Assembly: GCA_024275045.1 (NCBI GenBank)
Contig: JAJRZX010000083.1
Location: 1 to 49,481 of the forward strand
Direction: 5' to 3'
DNA length: 49,481 bases
DNA from: Deltaproteobacteria bacterium
GTDB lineage: Bacteria; Desulfobacterota; GWC2-55-46; JADFVP01
The notes beneath the pieces are model-generated. The model was not told the origin of the DNA. It saw only the letters and a list, made by a program, of their open reading frames with translations, and did no database searches. This document shows, piece after piece, positions 41,486 to 47,515 of the stretch. Position numbers and translations under genes: made by a program. Every line of letters starts with the position of its first letter. The stretch's first letter is position 1.

Positions 41486-42886
41486 CTAAAAATATATATC
41501 TCTTTTTCCATTATCAATCTCATGGAGTTTTTTTATAACATCTTTTTTCATGGCCGGGTCTTTTATCTCGGCAAGACATTTTTGTATCACCTCTTCAAGG
41601 GGCGCCTTTAATGTATCGTCTCTGTGGTCGGCGATAAATTCCTTTATGGTAAGTGCGGCGTTGGCGCTGCAGTTTTTTCCCATCTTGCCTGCCCCTGTTA
41701 TATTGGTGAAAGCCGCGCCCGTGCGTCCTCTGCGGTAACAGGTGGTGCAGAGGCTTGGGATAAAACCCTCAACCGCGATGGAGCGCATGACTTCGCCAAG
41801 GCCACGGTGGTCGGCGGTATCGAACTGCGTGGTCCCTGTTTTCTCTTCTTTTACCTCAGGTTCTATTGTCTCTGTATCGGGTCTTTCCGTATAACCTCCG
41901 GGGTCTGTGCGTGAGGCCGCGCTGAGCTGGCTTGCCCCGATATGCAGGAGGGTTTTTCTAAGGGCAGCGGACTCTCTTGTTGATACTACCACCCCTGCCG
42001 TGGGTACGGAGAGGCGGAAGACGGCCACTATTTTTTTAAGCTCCTCATCTCCTACCTCAAAGGGCACCTCCGAGAGGTGCGCACCTTCTGCGTGGCGCAG
42101 CCTTGGTATGGATAGCGTATGCGCGTGGGCTCCGTACTTGTGGTACAGGTATGCGGAGTGAGCGATAGTAGCGAGGCAATCGAACTTGTAATCATACAAC
42201 CCAAGGAGCGGGCCTATGCCAAGGTCGTGAAAGCCCGCTGATACGGCCCTGTCCATAACCGTTAGGCGGTAATCAAAGTCGCTCTTTGCGCCAAATGGGT
42301 GCATCTTAGCGTATGTCTCTCGGTGGTATGTCTCCTGAAAAGCCTGAAAAACCCCGACTCCCGCTTCTTTCAGTGCCCTTAACTCGGCTACCCCAACAGG
42401 CGGTGCGTTAAGGTGGACTATCCTCATATCAGTCTCTGCGTAGACGGCTTTTACGCAGGAAATTATGTAATCAACTCCCCAGCGCGGGTCTTCTCCTGTT
42501 ACAAGGAGCACTCGCTTAAAGCCCATATCCGTAAGCGCGCGTGCCTCGGTTACAACCTCGGCAGGTGTGAGGGCCTTTCTCGGCGTCTTGTCCTCCGCGT
42601 TTCTAAAGCCGCAGTACAGGCAGCCGTTAACGCAGTAATTGGATAGGTAAAGCGGGGCAAAGAGGACCACTCTTTTACCGAATACGCGCTCTTTCACCTC
42701 TGCGGCCTTTTTGTATAGTTCGCCTAGCAGGTCTTTGGCCCGGGTATTAAGGAGCAGAGCGGCAGCCTCTAAGGTGAGGCCCTCTGCCGGGTTGGAGCTC
42801 TCTATGCTTTGCAAGACCTCTCTAAAGTCCTTTTTTGTCGTAGGGCCTGAGGCCGTAAGTGTGGTTATTTTTTTGAAATCCAGCAT
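41486..42886 (-). CDS. HydG-type radical SAM tyrosine lyase in the thiH position
   Basis: A 466-residue radical SAM enzyme starting at 42886 (MLDFKKITTLT), with GGGCGGA upstream. The radical SAM motif is CVNGCLYC (about residues 84-91). The C-terminal domain has CTTC followed after 22 residues by C (LCTTCYRRGRTGAAFTN then KMGKNCSANAALT), exactly the CX2CX22C of HydG, which in HydG holds the auxiliary cluster that turns dehydroglycine into CO and cyanide. ThiH proteins are about 370-380 residues and lack this. Yet the gene sits behind a TPP riboswitch and before thiS and thiG, so it probably supplies dehydroglycine for thiazole. The frame extends to 42964, but that part overlaps the terminator hairpin. 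Confidence 0.85.
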   Translation of the reverse strand: MLDFKKITTLTASGPTTKKDFREVLQSIESSNPAEGLTLEAAALLLNTRAKDLLGELYKKAAEVKERVFGKRVVLFAPLYLSNYCVNGCLYCGFRNAEDKTPRKALTPAEVVTEARALTDMGFKRVLLVTGEDPRWGVDYIISCVKAVYAETDMRIVHLNAPPVGVAELRALKEAGVGVFQAFQETYHRETYAKMHPFGAKSDFDYRLTVMDRAVSAGFHDLGIGPLLGLYDYKFDCLATIAHSAYLYHKYGAHAHTLSIPRLRHAEGAHLSEVPFEVGDEELKKIVAVFRLSVPTAGVVVSTRESAALRKTLLHIGASQLSAASRTDPGGYTERPDTETIEPEVKEEKTGTTQFDTADHRGLGEVMRSIAVEGFIPSLCTTCYRRGRTGAAFTNITGAGKMGKNCSANAALTIKEFIADHRDDTLKAPLEEVIQKCLAEIKDPAMKKDVIKKLHEIDNGKRDIYF

Positions 42887-42918
42887 TTTTCCGCCCTGCT
42901 TTAAAAAATCTGATAAAT

Positions 42919-42950
42919 AAAAAAAGGCCAACCCTTCTGTAAGGGCGGCC
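42919..42950 (-). terminator. Riboswitch expression platform: intrinsic terminator
   Basis: On the minus strand GGCC-GCCCTT, loop ACAG, AAGGGTT-GGCC, then seven T residues. It lies between the TPP aptamer and the HydG-like start codon, the position of a classic transcription-attenuation platform. TPP binding would favour this hairpin and switch the operon off. Confidence 0.85.
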
Positions 42951-43002
42951 TGATAACGAGTCACGGGAGGGGTCTTAACTATCCACGTGATTTTTTGAAC
43001 CG

Positions 43003-43103
43003 AGTCCGCTTCCCTACGCTGGCATTATCCAGATCAGGTATCATTAGGGTCTTCTCCCGCCTTTTGGTGGAGAACTCTCAGCCTCTGCGGCTCCCCTGCG
43101 TTA
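43003..43103 (-). ncRNA. TPP riboswitch (thi box)
   Basis: On the minus strand the conserved blocks appear in order: GCAGGGGAGCC, GGCTGAGAG, a variable P3 stem (GTTCTCCACC/GGCGGGAGAAG), GACCCTAATGATACCTGATC, TGGATAATGCCAGCGTAGGG and AAGCG. CTGAGA and CCTGATCTGG bind the pyrimidine and pyrophosphate parts of TPP. Pairing CCAG/CTGG is intact. It heads the thiH-thiS-thiG-lgt-thiE-thiC genes. Confidence 0.96.
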
Positions 43104-43126
43104 TGATACGACATTTGTATAATTTA

Positions 43127-43155
43127 AACGTATCAGAGGGTCTGGTCTTAGTCAA
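43127..43155 (-). promoter_or_regulatory. Likely promoter of the thiamine operon
   Basis: TTGACT (minus strand, 43155-43150), 17-bp spacer, TGA-TACGTT (extended -10, 43132-43127). The predicted start point near 43120 is about 17 bases before the aptamer. The -10 hexamer is weak; the -35 is good. Confidence 0.5.
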
Positions 43156-43159
43156 GGTT

Positions 43160-43472
43160 TTACTCGTCGGCGCCGTGCGTAGAGCGGGGGTGTGGAGCAA
43201 AGAGCGCTACAGGCAGCTGTATCTGCTTTCCGTGGTGTTGAGTGATGATTTTTTTAAGGTTGCTCTATGAATTATTCTCGTAGTGGTGATTCCCCGGGAA
43301 TTTACGTGTGTGGGTGCGGGGTGCAGACTGAACTCGAGTTTGCAGGTAAACCTTGAGATGGTATTGCGTGAGTGCGGTTCTTACCGGGCCGGGGTTGTTA
43401 AGATACCGTTAGGGCTGATTCAATTACTACAGTGCCGATTGAAAGGTATGTCTTTTAATCTGCCCGGAGGGC
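43160..43472. other. 313-bp region with no supported gene
   Basis: This stretch lies between the thiamine promoter and the ANTAR regulator's stop. A short frame starting ATGAATTATTCTCG (43267) encodes 29 residues including CGCGVQTELEF, and an overlapping frame runs 43283-43480. Neither has a ribosome site or recognisable family, and they disagree in frame. A decayed zinc-ribbon gene is possible but not supported. One CTCGAG site lies at 43332-43337. Confidence 0.5.
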
Positions 43473-44075
43473 TTAGATGATGTTGCTTGCGGAGATTATG
43501 GACTCTGCCACGTCGCGCATTTTTTTATTTTCTTTCTGAGAGTAGCGCTGCAGCACCTTAAATGCATCGTCCTCTGTAATGGTGCAGCGTTTCATGAGAA
43601 TGCCCTTGGCTCTTTCGATGAGTTTGCGCGTCTCCATGGCCTCTTTCAGGTTATTAACCTCGTTTTTGAGGCCCTGAAATTCTTTGAAGCGGGAGAGGGC
43701 CACACGTATGGCCGGGTCGAGTTGTTTTTTCGTGACAGGTTTAAGCAGATATGCGAAGACACCTGCGTCTACGACTTTTTCAGGTATCTCGCTTGAGGAT
43801 ATACCGGTTATAAGGATGATAGGCACGGGTTTTTTGGCGCTAATGGCTTTTGCGGCCTCTACACCATCCATCTCGGGCATCTTAATGTCCATGATGATAA
43901 GGCCGGGGTCGAGCTTTTCCGTAAGCTCCACGGCCTCACGTCCGTTGGCTACGGAGCCCACAACTGAGTATCCCAAAAGTTCGAGTTGGCCCGCTAAAAA
44001 AGCCCTCGTCTTTTCGTTATCCTCGGCTATGAGAACTCTCTGTTTTCTTGTCGTATCGTCTGCTTTTGCCATCAT
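43473..44075 (-). CDS. Response regulator with ANTAR RNA-binding output domain
   Basis: A 200-residue protein. The receiver has LIAEDNEKTRAF (residues 15-26), phosphoacceptor D63 in IIMDIKMPEMDG, and LLKPVTKKQLD with the conserved lysine. The C-terminal ANTAR domain (about residues 140-196) reads RKLIERAKGILMKRC then ITEDDAFKVLQRYSQKENKK, as in AmiR/NasR-type antiterminators that bind paired hexaloop hairpins in leader RNA. Start at 44075 is favoured by AAGG six bases upstream. No ANTAR target is obvious nearby. The upstream palindrome may control its own expression. Confidence 0.92.
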   Translation of the reverse strand: MMAKADDTTRKQRVLIAEDNEKTRAFLAGQLELLGYSVVGSVANGREAVELTEKLDPGLIIMDIKMPEMDGVEAAKAISAKKPVPIILITGISSSEIPEKVVDAGVFAYLLKPVTKKQLDPAIRVALSRFKEFQGLKNEVNNLKEAMETRKLIERAKGILMKRCTITEDDAFKVLQRYSQKENKKMRDVAESIISASNII

Positions 44076-44085
44076 GACAAACCTT

Positions 44086-44139
44086 ATAATCGTCAACGAT
44101 TATTTATATAGCATAATATATAAGTTACTTGAAAGTCAA
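44086..44139 (-). promoter_or_regulatory. Promoter with an 18-bp palindrome at the start point
   Basis: TTGACT (44139-44134), 18-bp spacer, TATGCT (44115-44110) on the minus strand predict a start near 44103. Exactly there lies a perfect palindrome, ATAATCGT-TG-ACGATTAT (44103-44086), followed by AAGG and the ATG. It could be a repressor operator or a 5' mRNA hairpin next to the ribosome site. Confidence 0.5.
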
Positions 44140-44146
44140 CGTATTT

Positions 44147-45628
44147 TTAACGGGTAGGGCGGACAGAGGGGGGCTTGCGCCTGATAAGGATTTTTTCCAG
44201 AATAAGTATAAGAATGACGGCATAACCCAGAGAGGCAAGATAGAGACGGTGCTCGAATATAACGTCTATAATGGGGATAAAAGTGGACGTAGGCGAGAGT
44301 ATGAGAAAAAACCAGATGATAAAAAAGGAGATACATCTGCCTGAAGGGCTTTTTTTATAGAGGGAGCGCAGATAGAGGAAGAGAGCCAGCGCCAAGAGAC
44401 TGAGATGGATGATAATAGAGATAATAGGCGGCGGCAGGGGTATGGTGAGACGGGTGCCTTTGTTTGGTTTAGGCCGCTTCCAGAGCCCCTTTGAGAGTGG
44501 AAAATCATAATCAACATTCTGATTTATGGGCAGGATAAGGAGGGAGTAGTAATAAAGCAGGACATTGGCCTCAGTTAAAAAGTACTGGTACGGCGTGGTG
44601 GTGGGAACGCCGAAACCTGCCGTTGGAAAACTCTGAAGGGGCGGTAAATCAGCGAACTCGTCTACAGGTGCTTTGGTTGCAGGTCCCGGTGCCGTGGTTT
44701 GCGTCTCTGCTCCTGCTGCTGCCGATGTTTGCGGCTGTGCCGGGGCGGCAGGCGCAGGCTCTGATGCGGGTGTTGTAAGTTTTACTGTTGCCGTTGCAAG
44801 GGCTGTTTCTCTGCTTATATCGCTAAAACCCCCAAGGGGCATTACCGTGGTTATGGTGAAATATATTAAGAGTGCGAATAGACCTGCGTAAAGGGGCCAT
44901 TTTTTAAGGATTCTTATTGGCATCCCAAAGCTCATGAAGTAAATATCGTATAAAAGAACAAGGGCCGGCAGGGTAATGGCGATTTCCTTGGAGTAAAAAG
45001 CGGCTATATAGGCAGCGGGTACAATGGCGTAGTAAATATATTTTTTTAAGGGTAAGGCTGTTTTTGCGGCCTTTACAAAACATATAAGGGCCAGGAGGGT
45101 GAAGAGGGCAGAGAGGGTCTCCATTCTCTGTACTATATAAGTAACGGCCTGTGTCTGTACGGGGTGGAGCGAGAAGAGCGCGGCCATTAAGAGTGATAAG
45201 AGCCTTGCCCTTGGCAGGGTAAACCCTGCTAGTACCAGGGTGCCTGTTAGCAGTATGTAAACAAGTACGGTGTTAATGATGTGTATTGCGATGTTTACCA
45301 GGTGATAACCCGCTGTCTCAGTGCCGCCTATGGCGTAGTTAATGGCAAAGGTTGCGGTGGTGAGTCCGCGTTTGCCCGTGAGTATTGCCGGTAGGTTGGC
45401 AAGGTCTCTGATGATTGGGGTCTTGGTAATCCAGATTGTATCATCAAACTGCAGGGCCCCGTGTATGGTCTTGGAGTAGGCCAGTAATATGAGCAGGGAG
45501 AGGCCAAGCAGGGATAAGGGGGCTGCCCATTGCTTTGAAAAAAATCTATCCACAAGGCAGGTACTGTACTGAGGGGTCTCCCCCCGGCACCCCTGCTTGG
45601 CGGCAAGAGGGTCTGGTGAGAGGCTCAA
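44147..45628 (-). CDS. TMTC-like polytopic membrane protein without TPR repeats
   Basis: A 493-residue membrane protein. After an N-terminal cytoplasmic stretch of 30 residues comes a helix and the loop YSKTIHGALQFDDTIWITKT (residues 51-70), with the Asp pair of the TMTC/GT39-like group, then GYHLVNIAIHIINT. It is a relative of the protein at 24959-26845 but lacks TPR units. Residues 279-325 form an Ala/Pro/Thr-rich linker (TTPASEPAPAAPAQPQTSAA), which is unusual inside such a protein. The start is TTG, overlapping the DUF2304 gene stop (TTGA). It is probably a polyprenyl-sugar-dependent glycosyltransferase together with the GT2 two genes upstream. Confidence 0.7.
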   Translation of the reverse strand: MSLSPDPLAAKQGCRGETPQYSTCLVDRFFSKQWAAPLSLLGLSLLILLAYSKTIHGALQFDDTIWITKTPIIRDLANLPAILTGKRGLTTATFAINYAIGGTETAGYHLVNIAIHIINTVLVYILLTGTLVLAGFTLPRARLLSLLMAALFSLHPVQTQAVTYIVQRMETLSALFTLLALICFVKAAKTALPLKKYIYYAIVPAAYIAAFYSKEIAITLPALVLLYDIYFMSFGMPIRILKKWPLYAGLFALLIYFTITTVMPLGGFSDISRETALATATVKLTTPASEPAPAAPAQPQTSAAAGAETQTTAPGPATKAPVDEFADLPPLQSFPTAGFGVPTTTPYQYFLTEANVLLYYYSLLILPINQNVDYDFPLSKGLWKRPKPNKGTRLTIPLPPPIISIIIHLSLLALALFLYLRSLYKKSPSGRCISFFIIWFFLILSPTSTFIPIIDVIFEHRLYLASLGYAVILILILEKILIRRKPPSVRPTR

Positions 45629-46011
45629 GTTGATTTATCTCCCTTGTCTTTGCCTGATACCGGTGGAAGGAGCCCTGCCTCTTTCAGCGCGTTTTTAAGG
45701 AGCGCTATCTCCTGAATAAGGACCTTATTCTTATCATGAAAGATGGAGATGACTACTGAAAAATGCAGTATTATGAGCATGATAAATAGAAATGCCACGA
45801 GAAAGAGCAGTGACGGGGCGTAAGATACGCCAAGGTAGCCTGCGATGGTATCAAGGAGGCGTTTTTTAAGCGCCAGCACCAGTATGGCAAGGGCCGAGGC
45901 CAGCCAGAGCACAGAGTACTTTTCTTTAAGCAGCCCGCGTCTCACAAAATCCACGACAAAGATAAAGAGAACAACGGCCCCGACTATGGCGAGTATCTGG
46001 TATAGATACAT
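45625..46011 (-). CDS. DUF2304 membrane protein
   Basis: A 128-residue protein with three hydrophobic helices (about residues 4-24, 35-50 and 66-92), the short YSVLWLASALAILVLALKKR block between, and a charged C-terminal helix (KNKVLIQEIALLKNALKEAG). This is the DUF2304 pattern. Such genes commonly neighbour dolichol-phosphate-mannose-synthase-like GT2 genes, as here, and may assist or anchor the enzyme. It follows the GT2 by 31 bp and overlaps the TMTC-like gene by 4 bp. Biochemical role unknown. Confidence 0.75.
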   Translation of the reverse strand: MYLYQILAIVGAVVLFIFVVDFVRRGLLKEKYSVLWLASALAILVLALKKRLLDTIAGYLGVSYAPSLLFLVAFLFIMLIILHFSVVISIFHDKNKVLIQEIALLKNALKEAGLLPPVSGKDKGDKST

Positions 46012-46042
46012 ATACTTTAACTCCGCTTAATGGGAAGGGTCT

Positions 46043-46753
46043 CTAATCCAGCTTTTTCATAAGGTCTATAAAGATGGCGAGCAGGACCTTTACCATGTAG
46101 TAGATGCTCCTCAGAGGGGTGATTGAGGAGCGTCCCCCGGTCCTCGGACTCATCTGCACAGGGGCCTCTTTAATAGAGTAGCCTTTTTTGTGCAGCAGGA
46201 CAAGGGCCTCTACCTCTGGGTAGTCATCAGGGTAATGGCTGCTGAAGAACTCTATACACCTTCTCCCTGATGCCCGAAACCCCGAAGTGGTGTCTGTAAC
46301 CTTCTCGCCTATTATTATTGATACAAGGTGTGAGAATACGGCCATGCCTGCGCCGCGGGCCATGGAGGGTCTGTACCCGCTCTTTGAGACAAAGCGCGAG
46401 CCCACTACCATGTCGGCATCTGTTTTTTGCAGTACATCAATAAGGTCTTGAATCTGCGAGGCAGGGTGCTGACCGTCGCCGTCTACCTGTACGGCGATAT
46501 CAAAACCGCAGGCAGCGGCATACTTAAAACCCGTCTGCATGGTCGCGCCTATGCCCATATTTAATAGATGCGAGAGCACCGTAACGTCGTGCAGTTCGGC
46601 AAGCTCCCCGGTACGGTCCCAGGAGCCGTCATTTACCACTGCGATATGGGCATTGGGCTGATGTGTCTTTACGGCCCGAATGACCCCGGTGATATTAGCC
46701 TCTTCGTTAAAGGCAGGTATTATTATAAGGATTTTTGGTTTTGATTCACTCAT
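46043..46753 (-). CDS. GT2 family glycosyltransferase (polyprenyl-phosphate sugar synthase-like)
   Basis: A 236-residue soluble-domain GT2. It begins ILIIIPAFNEEANITGVIRA (about residues 8-27), with VVNDGSWDRT and VQVDGDGQHPASQI (DxD metal site) and SRFVSKSGYRPSMARG. It resembles dolichol-P-mannose synthases without C-terminal helices. The start is 46753; upstream reading to 46867 would translate through tRNA-Leu sequence. It heads a three-gene unit with DUF2304 and a TMTC-like protein, which could make and use one lipid-linked sugar. Confidence 0.85.
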   Translation of the reverse strand: MSESKPKILIIIPAFNEEANITGVIRAVKTHQPNAHIAVVNDGSWDRTGELAELHDVTVLSHLLNMGIGATMQTGFKYAAACGFDIAVQVDGDGQHPASQIQDLIDVLQKTDADMVVGSRFVSKSGYRPSMARGAGMAVFSHLVSIIIGEKVTDTTSGFRASGRRCIEFFSSHYPDDYPEVEALVLLHKKGYSIKEAPVQMSPRTGGRSSITPLRSIYYMVKVLLAIFIDLMKKLD

Positions 46754-46823
46754 GTCCGGTCTTTTCTTAAGGGCGTGGCCCGCGAGGGCTAAGTGGGCAG
46801 GGAGGCTCCCCTGCCGCTGAAGG

Positions 46824-46910
46824 TGGTGCCGAAGGGGGGACTCGAACCCCCATGGGCCAGAGCCCACTAGAACCTGAATCTAGCGCGTCTACCAATTCCG
46901 CCACTTCGGC
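46824..46910 (-). tRNA. tRNA-Leu (anticodon CAG)
   Basis: On the minus strand the acceptor GCCGAAG pairs with CTTCGGC. The D arm is GCGGAATTGGTAGACGC, the anticodon stem CTAGA/TCTAG encloses TTCAGGT (anticodon CAG), and there is a long class II variable arm (TGGGCTCTGGCCCA). The T arm is GGGGGTTCGAGTCCCCC and CCA is encoded. Confidence 0.96.
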
Positions 46911-47218
46911 AGGTAAGGATAATCAGAAAAGACCCGCTCTTGGCGGAGATAAAAAACCTTGAGCCACGCGGTCTTTCAGTATATATTTAAGTTTATGGAG
47001 TATTCTTGCCCTTTTCTCGTACTGCCGTGAGTCGAGTGCGGCGTTGACAGTAACAGCCGCCTCTGTTCTCCCGGCCCCTTTGAAACAAAACCGGAATTTC
47101 CATGTAAAGATTCTGGCAACAGGGGGAGCGGGGTTAGAATACTCTTGCAGATACAACCCATTATCAATAAAAAATATTCGCACAGCAAGGTGTGTAAGTC
47201 AAGGAGGTTTTATTAAAG
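46911..47218 (+). other. 308-bp intergenic region, no gene seen
   Basis: Separates tRNA-Leu (minus) from the Dabb gene (plus). Frames here are short and lack ribosome sites. AAGGAGG at 47200-47206 serves the Dabb gene, 11-12 bases before its ATG. A TTGACA at 47044 has no matching -10, so no promoter is called with confidence. Confidence 0.6.
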
Positions 47219-47515
47219 ATGGTTATACACATAGTATTATTCAAGCTTAAAGAGAGAAGTGAAGATAATCTCAAGGAGTGCCTGGGGCTGCTCAGCGGCC
47301 TCATGGGCAAGGTTCCCTCCCTCAGAGCCCTTACCGTTGGTGAGGACGTGGTAAAGGCAGAGAGGTCCTATGATGTAGGTATTATCGCGGGTTTTGACGA
47401 TCTTGAGGGGCTTGAGAGCTACAGAAGCCACCCCGAGCACGTTACAGCGGCCAAACGTCTCAATGAGCTGAGTGAGTCAATAGTAGCCCTGGATATGGAG
47501 GAGCATGGAAGTTGA
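47219..47515 (+). CDS. Dabb (stress-responsive A/B barrel) domain protein
   Basis: A 98-residue dimeric alpha-beta barrel domain protein. VIHIVLFKLKERSEDNLKEC (residues 2-21), the SYDVGIIAGFDDLEGLESYR segment (about residues 50-69) and HPEHVTAAKRL are the Dabb pattern. Function in bacteria is unclear. It is followed directly, with a 4-bp overlap, by the RNase R gene, suggesting a shared transcript. Confidence 0.85.
   Translation: MVIHIVLFKLKERSEDNLKECLGLLSGLMGKVPSLRALTVGEDVVKAERSYDVGIIAGFDDLEGLESYRSHPEHVTAAKRLNELSESIVALDMEEHGS

Noticed and set aside
42887-42964. N-terminal extension of the HydG-like protein
   Set aside because: It would translate the riboswitch terminator hairpin and poly-U; the ATG at 42886 gives a length matching HydG.
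43267-43480. Small gene with CGCG motif between the TPP riboswitch and the ANTAR regulator
   Set aside because: Two short conflicting frames, no ribosome site, no recognisable family.
46754-46867. N-terminal extension of the GT2 gene (beginning MGSGPWGFESPL)
   Set aside because: This extension reads through tRNA-Leu sequence; the frame-internal ATG at 46753 gives a normal GT2 N-terminus.
47044-47090. Promoter at TTGACA for the Dabb-rnr genes
   Set aside because: No acceptable -10 hexamer at 15-19 bp spacing.
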